Below, in pieces: positions 1 through 5,934 of a DNA stretch of 7,724 nt. Each line of letters begins with the position of its first letter. Position 1 is the first letter of the stretch. Origin of the DNA: Bacteroidia bacterium (GTDB taxonomy: Bacteria; Bacteroidota; Bacteroidia; Flavobacteriales; NORP286); contig JAESTI010000283.1 in assembly GCA_016763665.1 (NCBI GenBank), forward strand, positions 1-7,724. Reading direction: 5' to 3'. The translations under genes were made by a program, and so were the position numbers. The notes beneath the pieces were generated by a model that was not told the DNA's origin, ran no database searches, and was given only the letters and a program-made list of their open reading frames with translations.

Positions 1-1269
1 TTGCAATATTCCTGGAGGTTTGGATTATTTGACCACTCAAATCTCAAAACGCAAGATGGAGAAGAAATTAAGATCCTTGCCAATGGTGTAATTAACAAAA
101 ATGCAGGACCGGATTTTCTCAATTCTAAAATTAAAATTGGTGATACCGTTTGGGCCGGAAAGGTTGAAATACATCATAAAAGCGGTGATTGGCTAAAACA
201 TAGCCATGAAAAGGATAGCGCTTATGATAGTGTAATCATGCATGTGGTGTATGAAAACGGAACCGTTATTAAGAGAACTGATGGATCAATAATCCCTTGT
301 CTTGAATTAAAAAATAGAATTTCGACCAATTTTATAGAGAACTATGAAAAACTAATCCAAAATGATTCCTGGATACCTTGTGAATCCCATATTGGCAAAG
401 TTGATGATATAACAATTTCCAACTGGCTTAACCGCTTATTGGTCGAAAGGCTTGAAGACAAAACATCTGTTATTGCTGCCCTATTAAAAGGAAACAAGAA
501 TAATCTGGAAGAAACATTTTATCAGCTATTGGCAAATAATTTTGGATTTAAAGTCAATGGACTTCCTTTTGAGCTACTTGCAAAATCACTTCCGCTAACA
601 GTCATAGCAAAGCACAAAAACAATTTAAAACAAATAGAAGCATTGTTTTTTGGAGTAGCAGGATTTCTGGAACAAGATCATTCAGACAAATACCTTTTGG
701 AGCTTAAAGCAGAATTTAATCATCTGAAACTTAAATTTAATTTAAAACCATTAGATGTAAGCATTTGGAAATTCCTAAGACTACGGCCATCCAATTTCCC
801 AACAATCCGTATCGCACAATTTGCAGAGTTGATCCATAAATCTCATCATGTACTCTCATATATATTAGAATGCAAAGACCCGAAAAGCATCACAAAACTA
901 TTTGAAACGGAAGCAAGCAATTATTGGAACACGCACTATCATTTCAATAAAGAATCAGCTAAGAGAATAAAAAAACTAGGTGATACTGCCCGAACAAACA
1001 TAATTATCAATACAGTTGCTCCGTTTCTATTTCATTACGGACAAATAAAGCAACTTGAAAATTATAAAGAATTAGCTATAGGTTTACTAGATTCAGTTCC
1101 TCCTGAAAATAATCACATTATAAAGAATTTTGAAAATCTTGGAATTAAAACCAGATCAGGATTTGATTCTCAAGCCCTTATACAGTTAAAGAGTAATTAC
1201 TGTGCACATAAAAAATGCCTGCAATGTTCTATTGGAAATAAGATACTAAATCAATCCACTAAAAACTGA
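1..1269 (+). CDS. DUF2851 family protein, 5'-truncated by the window edge
   Basis: This is a conserved Bacteroidota protein of unknown function in the DUF2851 family. The recognisable family block is at the N-terminus: residues 34-38 N-A-G-P-D, then W51-A-G-x-V-E-I-H58, D63-W, H67-x-H69, D72 and V78-I-M-H-V-V. The C-terminus carries a cysteine cluster, C401-x4-C406-x2-C409, typical of the family and suggestive of metal binding. No signal peptide or membrane segment is visible, so it is probably cytosolic. The frame is open from base 1. From memory, family members begin a few residues before the LQYSW-like segment, so the TTG at base 1 is probably an internal Leu codon and the true start lies outside the window. 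The last four residues (STKN) and the stop are encoded inside a 7-bp periodic repeat. A short gap with a possible -7 element separates it from the next gene. Family assignment is firm; function is unknown. Confidence 0.85.
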   Translation: MQYSWRFGLFDHSNLKTQDGEEIKILANGVINKNAGPDFLNSKIKIGDTVWAGKVEIHHKSGDWLKHSHEKDSAYDSVIMHVVYENGTVIKRTDGSIIPCLELKNRISTNFIENYEKLIQNDSWIPCESHIGKVDDITISNWLNRLLVERLEDKTSVIAALLKGNKNNLEETFYQLLANNFGFKVNGLPFELLAKSLPLTVIAKHKNNLKQIEALFFGVAGFLEQDHSDKYLLELKAEFNHLKLKFNLKPLDVSIWKFLRLRPSNFPTIRIAQFAELIHKSHHVLSYILECKDPKSITKLFETEASNYWNTHYHFNKESAKRIKKLGDTARTNIIINTVAPFLFHYGQIKQLENYKELAIGLLDSVPPENNHIIKNFENLGIKTRSGFDSQALIQLKSNYCAHKKCLQCSIGNKILNQSTKN

Positions 1270-1296
1270 CAACAGAAAACTACCAGCTATCAACGA
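1255..1296 (+). repeat. Degenerate 7-bp tandem array across the DUF2851 stop codon
   Basis: Six consecutive heptamers start at 1255, 1262, 1269, 1276, 1283 and 1290. Examples are AAAACTG, ACAACAG and AAAACTA. Position 5 is C in all six units, position 4 is A in five, position 3 is A in five, and positions 6-7 are usually T then A or G. The stop codon TGA (1267-1269) lies inside the array, and the last four codons of the DUF2851 gene are repeat-derived. The period is visible directly; its origin is not. Confidence 0.6.
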
Positions 1297-1303
1297 AATT
1301 TTC

Positions 1304-1311
1304 TAACTTTG
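1304..1311 (+). promoter_or_regulatory. Possible Bacteroidota -7 promoter element before the first PspC gene
   Basis: TAACTTTG is an exact match to the Bacteroidota -7 consensus TAnnTTTG. Only four bases separate it from the ATG at 1316, so transcription would start on or next to the start codon and give a leaderless or nearly leaderless mRNA. There is no TTG at the expected -33 position, which weakens the call. The 8-mer has only six fixed positions and could occur by chance. Confidence 0.35.
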
Positions 1312-1315
1312 TTAC

Positions 1316-1534
1316 ATGAACAAATTTAAAAGATGCCTTGAAATCCAAATATTTGGAGTTTGTCATTACCTAGGTGAAAAGTTTGACATATCAACTTCTC
1401 GAATCAGGTTATTTTTCATCTATATTACTTTTATCGCCTTCGGCTCACCCCTGATCATTTATTTTGCGCTTGCTTTTTTATTAGATCTTAAGAATTATTT
1501 CAAGAGAAAAAGCACCCGAATTTGGGACCTTTAA
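1316..1534 (+). CDS. Small PspC-domain inner membrane protein (first of two)
   Basis: This 72-residue protein is essentially one PspC domain. It has a short amphipathic N-terminus with the F13-G-V-C16 block (the GVxxG-type motif of PspC, here without the usual double glycine), a second block F23-D24 with R29 and R31, and one long hydrophobic segment (about 31-56) containing G43-S-P45. A basic tail (KNYFKRKS) suggests the C-terminus stays in the cytoplasm. In the proteobacterial phage-shock system, PspC is a membrane partner of PspB/PspA. Stand-alone PspC-like proteins in Bacteroidota have no firmly known role, and no pspA or pspB is visible here. It is followed after 77 bp by a second, clearly related gene at 1612-1782. 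No Shine-Dalgarno sequence is present; the ATG fits the domain start. Confidence 0.85.
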   Translation: MNKFKRCLEIQIFGVCHYLGEKFDISTSRIRLFFIYITFIAFGSPLIIYFALAFLLDLKNYFKRKSTRIWDL

Positions 1535-1607
1535 ATTTCAGATTAACAATTTATGATTTTAAATTCACTAAATTTATCTTATAAATTGTAATTCGTAAAT
1601 CGTAAAT
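1534..1607. repeat. Inverted pair of 7-bp periodic arrays between the PspC genes
   Basis: The left block (1534-1568) reads as five heptamers starting every 7 bp, consensus RATTTAN (for example AATTTAT and GATTTTA). Bases 2-4 are ATT in all five. The right block (1579-1606) reads as four heptamers on the opposite strand sense; the last two are identical (TCGTAAA at 1593 and 1600), and TTTACGA is their complement. The two blocks can therefore pair: 1549-1559 (ATTTATGATTT) complements 1597-1607 (AAATCGTAAAT) over 11 bp with one G-T wobble, and 1546-1554 (ACAATTTAT) is the exact complement of 1581-1589. It has no T-run and is very AT-rich, so it is not a standard terminator. Confidence 0.5.
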
Positions 1608-1611
1608 AACA

Positions 1612-1782
1612 ATGTATCCGGAAAAGAAATTTCTCGGTGTTTGCTCGTGGCTTTCTATCAGATTTGATGTGGACATAACCCTTGTCAGGTTGATCTTTAT
1701 TGGAGCTTTTATCCTTGGTTTAGGTTCACCTATACTAATTTACTTCGTTTTATACCTTGTCAAACCCAATACCAGTAATTAG
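1612..1782 (+). CDS. Very small PspC-domain membrane protein (second of two)
   Basis: This 56-codon gene begins MYPEKKFLGV and ends at TAG 1780-1782. It is a minimal PspC domain: F7-L-G-V-C11, F18-D19, a hydrophobic segment from about residue 24 to 50 with R26, and G38-S-P40 followed by I-L-I-Y-F. It aligns without gaps over about 45 residues with the preceding 72-residue protein, sharing the GVC, FD, R and GSP positions and the IYF-x-L stretch, so the two are probably tandem paralogues. It is shorter at both ends and lacks the basic C-terminal tail. It is easily missed by length-filtered gene calling. Its stop codon directly abuts the TTG start of the SDR gene, which suggests co-transcription and translational coupling. 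Single inner-membrane pass expected; partner unknown. Confidence 0.85.
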   Translation: MYPEKKFLGVCSWLSIRFDVDITLVRLIFIGAFILGLGSPILIYFVLYLVKPNTSN

Positions 1783-2700
1783 TTGAAAAAAGTTCTGATA
1801 ACCGGAAGTAATGGCTTTTTAGGTCAGAAATTAGTAAAAATTCTTATTGCTAAAACGGAATTCGACCTCCTTGGAGTTTCAAGGGGAGAAAACAGATTAT
1901 CATATTTACCCAATTCTAACTATCAGTCTCTTGATATATTAGATTTTGAAAAAGTTAATGAATTAGTATCTAATTATTTACCGGACTACATTATCAATAC
2001 TGCCGCTTTGACCAATGTTGATCAATGTAAAGAAGAAAAACAAGAATGTTGGGAACTAAATGTTGATGTAGTTGAAAACCTAACAAAAATTTGTGCTGAA
2101 ATTAATTCCCATTTAATTCACCTATCTACAGATTTTGTTTTTGACGGAGAAAACGGCCCATATAAGGAGGATGACAAACCCAACCCGTTAAGTTACTATG
2201 CAAAATCAAAATTAGCTTCAGAGGAAGTTTTGCTCAAAAGTAATATTAACTGGACTATCATAAGAACCATACTTGTTTATGGATTAACAGAAAATAATTC
2301 GCGGTCAAATGTTGTAACCTGGGTTAAAGAATCACTTGAACAGGGAAAGGATATCAATGTTGTGACAGATCATATAAGAATGCCTACACTGGTGGAAGAT
2401 CTCGCTCAGGCTTGTATTTTGGCAATTAAAAATGATGCAAAAGGGATTTATCACATCTCAGGAAAAGACATGTTAAGTGTATATGAAATGGCATTGAAAG
2501 TTGCTGATGTTTTTGATTTAAATGCATCTAAAATTTCACCAACAGTTTCTAAACAATTTACTGATGCGGATCCACGTCCACCAAAAACTGGGTTTATTTT
2601 GGATAAGGCAAGAAAGGATCTAGGTTATCAACCACATTCATTTGAAGATGGTTTGGAACTTATTAAGAAACAATACGAACTAATAACTCCAAACTCATAA
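1783..2700 (+). CDS. Extended SDR, RmlD-like (dTDP-4-dehydrorhamnose reductase family)
   Basis: This 305-residue cytosolic NAD(P)-dependent nucleotide-sugar oxidoreductase has a Rossmann motif G8-S-N-G11-F-L-G14 right after the first beta strand, the N72-T-A-A75 strand, the S115-T-D-F-V-F-D-G122 block characteristic of RmlD-like proteins, the catalytic pair Y139-x3-K143, and a C-terminal substrate region with R265-P-P and K275-x3-D-L-G-Y282. Length is normal for RmlD (about 290-300). RmlD reduces dTDP-4-dehydro-rhamnose to dTDP-L-rhamnose, but no rmlA, rmlB or rmlC lies nearby. The exact substrate is therefore open; a MAT2B-like or other sugar-nucleotide SDR is possible. The TTG start is chosen because it gives the standard N-terminus MKKVLITG. 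It sits immediately after the stop of the second PspC gene with no gap. The last residues (about TPNS) and the stop lie in a 7-bp periodic repeat. Confidence 0.85.
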   Translation: MKKVLITGSNGFLGQKLVKILIAKTEFDLLGVSRGENRLSYLPNSNYQSLDILDFEKVNELVSNYLPDYIINTAALTNVDQCKEEKQECWELNVDVVENLTKICAEINSHLIHLSTDFVFDGENGPYKEDDKPNPLSYYAKSKLASEEVLLKSNINWTIIRTILVYGLTENNSRSNVVTWVKESLEQGKDINVVTDHIRMPTLVEDLAQACILAIKNDAKGIYHISGKDMLSVYEMALKVADVFDLNASKISPTVSKQFTDADPRPPKTGFILDKARKDLGYQPHSFEDGLELIKKQYELITPNS

Positions 2701-2711
2701 CTCAACACTCG
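2677..2711 (+). repeat. Degenerate 7-bp tandem array across the SDR stop codon
   Basis: Five heptamers start at 2677, 2684, 2691, 2698 and 2705, consensus WAACTCA (for example AAACTCA and TAACTCA). ACT occupies the same place in every unit. A sixth, weaker unit (ATAACCT) follows at 2712. The SDR stop codon TAA (2698-2700) is the start of the fourth unit, so the C-terminal residues are repeat-encoded. The AACT core is shared with the array at 1255-1296, on the same strand and in the same position relative to its gene. Confidence 0.6.
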
Positions 2712-2719
2712 ATAACCTT

Positions 2720-2748
2720 TTGTTATTAAACTAATTTTCGCATTTTTG
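2720..2748 (+). promoter_or_regulatory. Probable promoter of the NSS transporter gene
   Basis: TTG at 2720-2722, a spacer of 18 bases, then CATTTTTG at 2741-2748. This matches the Bacteroidota pattern (TTG, about 19 nt, TAnnTTTG) except for C in place of the first T. Transcription would begin near 2752-2755, giving a leader of about 30 bases before the ATG at 2783. The -7 element overlaps a small perfect palindrome, CGCA-TTTT-TGCG (2739-2750). Confidence 0.5.
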
Positions 2749-2782
2749 CGCCACCTAATTTATTTAAGCAACATCTAACAAA

Positions 2783-4141
2783 ATGGTAGAATCAACCGAA
2801 GCTCGGGGCCAATGGGGCTCAAAACTAGGATTTATAATGGCTGCGGCAGGCTCCGCAGTTGGCTTGGGAAACATTTGGCGCTTCCCTTACTTAACAGGAG
2901 AAAATGGCGGAGGGGCCTTTGTTTTGGTCTACCTATTATGCGTTCTTTTAATCGGTATTCCTCTTTTATATAATGAAGTGGCCATAGGTAGACTCACAGG
3001 GAAAAACCCTGTCGGTGCTATGAATAAGGAGAAACCAAAATCATTTTGGGTAATTAGTGGAATCCTTACAATCTTTCTTTGCTTTTTTGTTCTTAGCTAT
3101 TACTCCGTAATTGCCGGCTGGACAATCGGTTATATCTTTTCCTCACTTTCCGGTAAAGCCATGGATTTTGGAGAATTTGCTGCTAATGGTTCCTATACTA
3201 TAGGATTAATGAGTGTTTTTCTATTAATGACTATAGGAATTATTTTAGGTGGTGTAAAGGGTGGTATTGAAAAGGCATCCAAAATAATGATGCCCATATT
3301 GTTATTGCTGATCATTTTATTGATAATAAGAACATTGACTTTAGATGGTGCAATGGCAGGCGTGAAGTATTATTTAATACCTGATCTGTCAAAAATTAAC
3401 GGCAAAGTTGTTCTTCAAGCATTGGGGCAAGCATTCTTTTCCATGAGCGTAGGTTGGGGATTAATGGTAACGTATGGGTCCTACGTTCCTAAAAATCAAA
3501 ATTTAGTGAGTTCAGGTGTATGGATCGCTTTTATAGATACTCTTGTTGCCTTACTTGGCGGTTTATTGATATTTCCTGCGGTATTTGCCTTTGGTAAAGA
3601 CCCCGCAGGAGGAGTGGCATTGGTATTTCAAGTATTACCTGAAGTATTCGAACAAATGCCAATGGGAAGTATTGTCGGTGCCTTGTTCTTCTTGTTATTA
3701 ATGGTAGCTGCGTTAACTTCATCAATTTCCATGCTTGAAGTTCCTGTTTCTTATTTGATCGATGAAAAAAGATGGAGCAGAAAAAAAGCAGCCTGGATCG
3801 TTGGAGGGTTTGCGTTCCTTGTTGGTATACCTTCAGCTTTGTCAAATGGAGGCTCAGAACTTTTCTCAGCCGGTGGCATGTTTGGAGAAAGAAGTTTTTT
3901 TGATGTCATGGACCTGGTCTGGGGGACATGGGGAGTAGTAATTGTTTGCCTGATGTTTAGTTTATTTTCTGGCTGGGCGATCAGTACAACCAGATTGGCT
4001 GATGAATTAGCTTTAGGCGCAGAAGGATTTAAAAAACCACTCATAGGCAACACCTCCTTTGCAGATATATGGATGTTCTTCATCAAATACATTTGCCCAG
4101 TAGTAATTGCAATTATGATCGTATTTCAGGTAACTGAATAG
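2783..4141 (+). CDS. Sodium-dependent transporter, NSS (SNF/LeuT) family
   Basis: This 452-residue polytopic inner-membrane symporter imports an amino acid or related small solute with Na+. The NSS signature is in TM1-TM2: A22-G-S-A-V-G-L-G-N30-I-W-R33-F-P, then E40-N-G-G-G-A45-F and E65-x4-R70. By alignment with LeuT, N30 corresponds to the Na1 ligand Asn27 and R33 to the gate Arg30. TM6 has A217-F-F-S-M-S222-x-G-W-G with the unwound-helix pattern. TM8 has A309-A-L-T312-S313-S314, matching the Na2 site of LeuT. D252 in TM7 probably sits at the position of LeuT Asn286. I count about 11 hydrophobic segments, and the length suits the 11-TM bacterial subgroup. The substrate cannot be read from sequence; hydrophobic or aromatic amino acids are typical. 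The start is secure because the conserved R-x-Q-W-x-S-K-L-G segment follows at residues 8-16. It has its own promoter and converges on the next gene. Confidence 0.93.
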   Translation: MVESTEARGQWGSKLGFIMAAAGSAVGLGNIWRFPYLTGENGGGAFVLVYLLCVLLIGIPLLYNEVAIGRLTGKNPVGAMNKEKPKSFWVISGILTIFLCFFVLSYYSVIAGWTIGYIFSSLSGKAMDFGEFAANGSYTIGLMSVFLLMTIGIILGGVKGGIEKASKIMMPILLLLIILLIIRTLTLDGAMAGVKYYLIPDLSKINGKVVLQALGQAFFSMSVGWGLMVTYGSYVPKNQNLVSSGVWIAFIDTLVALLGGLLIFPAVFAFGKDPAGGVALVFQVLPEVFEQMPMGSIVGALFFLLLMVAALTSSISMLEVPVSYLIDEKRWSRKKAAWIVGGFAFLVGIPSALSNGGSELFSAGGMFGERSFFDVMDLVWGTWGVVIVCLMFSLFSGWAISTTRLADELALGAEGFKKPLIGNTSFADIWMFFIKYICPVVIAIMIVFQVTE

Positions 4142-4163
4142 ATCATCTTAAAATATGATTTAG

Positions 4164-4192
4164 AAAAGGTCAGCGATTGTTGGCCTTTTTTT
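4164..4192 (+). terminator. Rho-independent terminator between convergent genes
   Basis: AAAAGGTCA (4164-4172) pairs with TGGCCTTTT (4181-4189) in a 9-bp stem with one T-G wobble and an 8-base loop, followed by a run of T to 4192. It follows the transporter stop by 22 bases. The T-run overlaps the stop codon (TAA, complement of 4191-4193) of the minus-strand gene. Read from the other strand the stem is followed by only four T, so termination of the minus-strand gene is possible but weaker. Confidence 0.75.
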
Positions 4193-5915
4193 ATTTCACC
4201 TGCCTCCTCAAATCTTTCAAATATTTCGCATCCACATTAAAACCAAATTCTTGTGATTTTAAAGCATCCGCAAGTGCTTTATTGTATTTTTTCTGTTGAG
4301 TAAACATAGTAGACCTACTGTAATATGCCTGTGCATAGGTTGGGTTTAATTCAATGGCTTTGTTGTAATCATTCATGGCTTTATCAGGAGAACCTTTCAC
4401 TTTGTATACTGCTCCTCTGTTGTGAATAGCCAACGAAAATTTAGGATCGATCTCAATGGCTTTGTGAAAATCCAAAAGAGCCTTTCCATATTTCCTTTGA
4501 TTGTAATATACTATACCTCGGTTATTAATTGCATACTGATATTTGGGATCAAGTTTTATACATTTATTAAAATGCTTCATTGCCTTATCATATTGAGAGT
4601 TCATGTAAACAGAACCCAAATGATTATACGCTAAGGCCATATCAGGGTATTTGGCAGTCACATCCAGCCATAGAGCTTCGCTGTCTTTCCAGACTTTACT
4701 CCTGTTCCAATTTACATAGCACAGCATAATTACAAAAGCTAAAATCAGAGGTATTACAATATTCTTAAGTGATTTGGCTTTCGTGGAATGACCTTCTATA
4801 ATAGAGGACAATTTATATCCTATAATAAAGTAAATCCCTATAAATGGAACATAAGCAAACCTGTCTGCAATAAATGCATGCCCCACAGGAATTAACTGCA
4901 GAAATAGGAAAATATTTATTATGAAGAACATTAATCCAAAAACCACATAATTCAATGATAGTTTAAATGATTTCCATAGTAAAAACAAAATTCCCAAAAC
5001 CAATACCGGAGATGCATAGATCAACATTGGATAGGACCCTTCAATTTCTTTTGGATAAGGGTAAATCGCTGATAGTAAAAATGGAGCAACAATTTTAACC
5101 AGATAGACAACCAAAGAATAGCAACCAAAAAGGAACCTTTCGAAAATAGTGTATTGCTCAACATAGACCATCGTACCTGCTGATTTTGCAGCACTTAATG
5201 TTATCAATCCTAAAATGATTGATAAGGCAAAAAACGGCAGCTTCTCTAAAATTACTTGTTTGTCAAATTTTCGCTGTTTGAACCAATCAAACAACAATAA
5301 TACTACCGGAAAAGTTACCGCTTGTGCCTTTGATAGTAGCGACAAAACAAAGAACAAAAACACGAGCCAATATTTTTTTGTAAACGATGACTTTTCATCA
5401 ATAAAATCCAAATAATATTTGAGTCCTATTAAGTAAAACAAAGTGAAAGGCACATCTTTTCGTTCAGTTACCCAAGCAACCGATTCAACATGCATTGGAT
5501 GAATTCCAAACAATGCAGAGGTTATCACTGCCACCCAGATCTTGCCACTTAATTTATTTATCAGTAAAAAAACCAACAACACATTGATGCAATGCAACAA
5601 CACATTATCAAAATGGTACAGCTTGGGAGCATATTCCACAAAATTGTACTCTATGGCATAAGAAAGTACTGTGAAGGGATGATAATTATCGTTGACAAAT
5701 CCGGTAAAAATATTTTTGATCCCTTCAAAAGAAAGATCACGGACAAAAATATTCCCTAACAACATTTGAGGGTCATCCCAATCAACAAAACCGTGATTCA
5801 GTGTAGGAAAATAAACAATAAAGGTCAGTACAACCGGGACAGCAGCGTATATCCAAATATTGGATACTGTACTATTACTTACTTTATTATTATGCGATTT
5901 GCCTTTATGTTTCAA
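4191..5915 (-). CDS. TMTC-like GT-C membrane protein with C-terminal TPR repeats
   Basis: This 574-residue inner-membrane protein has a multi-pass N-terminal region (residues 20 to about 400, roughly 9-11 hydrophobic segments) followed by four TPRs. The first loop has V44-D-W-D-D48, the acidic motif expected of GT-C glycosyltransferases; then N77-Y-H-P-F-T, H139-P-M-H-V-E-S-V-A-W and E151-R-K-D154. Further on are A350-D-R-F-A-Y-V-P and W409-K-D-S-E-A-L-W. This set is shared with bacterial relatives of the eukaryotic TMTC O-mannosyltransferases. The TPRs run at a 34-residue period from about 428 to 560, with Y-x-KA and LDP/IDP/LNP at repeat ends. The C-terminal TPR region probably faces the periplasm, though topology is inferred. 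Likely role: transfer of a sugar from a polyprenyl-phosphate donor to protein or glycan; acceptor unknown. The start is TTG 5915-5913; a stop codon three codons upstream limits extension, and the next in-frame ATG (M51) falls after the DWDD motif. Confidence 0.85.
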   Translation of the reverse strand: MKHKGKSHNNKVSNSTVSNIWIYAAVPVVLTFIVYFPTLNHGFVDWDDPQMLLGNIFVRDLSFEGIKNIFTGFVNDNYHPFTVLSYAIEYNFVEYAPKLYHFDNVLLHCINVLLVFLLINKLSGKIWVAVITSALFGIHPMHVESVAWVTERKDVPFTLFYLIGLKYYLDFIDEKSSFTKKYWLVFLFFVLSLLSKAQAVTFPVVLLLFDWFKQRKFDKQVILEKLPFFALSIILGLITLSAAKSAGTMVYVEQYTIFERFLFGCYSLVVYLVKIVAPFLLSAIYPYPKEIEGSYPMLIYASPVLVLGILFLLWKSFKLSLNYVVFGLMFFIINIFLFLQLIPVGHAFIADRFAYVPFIGIYFIIGYKLSSIIEGHSTKAKSLKNIVIPLILAFVIMLCYVNWNRSKVWKDSEALWLDVTAKYPDMALAYNHLGSVYMNSQYDKAMKHFNKCIKLDPKYQYAINNRGIVYYNQRKYGKALLDFHKAIEIDPKFSLAIHNRGAVYKVKGSPDKAMNDYNKAIELNPTYAQAYYSRSTMFTQQKKYNKALADALKSQEFGFNVDAKYLKDLRRQVK

Positions 5916-5934
5916 GAGAATCTAATCTTATCAT

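Noticed and set aside
1316..1782. Phage-shock operon
   Set aside because: Only PspC-like domains are present; no PspA, PspB or PspF, so calling a Psp system would go beyond the sequence.
1783..2700. Assignment of the SDR as a true rhamnose pathway RmlD with symbol rfbD/rmlD
   Set aside because: Motifs fit the family, but no rmlA, rmlB or rmlC is nearby and many Bacteroidota RmlD-like SDRs have other or unknown substrates, so no symbol was given.
1255..2717. CRISPR array or insertion-sequence ends
   Set aside because: The repeats are 7-bp units without spacers of constant length, and there is no transposase gene or flanking target duplication.
2711..2727. Small hairpin ATAAC-CTTTT-GTTAT after the SDR as a terminator
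   Set aside because: Only five AT-rich base pairs and no following T-run; it also overlaps the -33 element of the next promoter.
3531..4092. Two overlapping minus-strand open frames (113 and 104 codons) inside the transporter gene
   Set aside because: Antisense to a highly conserved NSS coding region. The translations are low-complexity and rich in Arg, Gln, Pro and Ser, with no recognisable domain; they are shadows of the real gene.
4422..5415. Plus-strand open frames of 70 and 66 codons (4422-4634, 5215-5415) within the TMTC-like gene
   Set aside because: Antisense to conserved TPR and membrane segments, without family resemblance or promoter.
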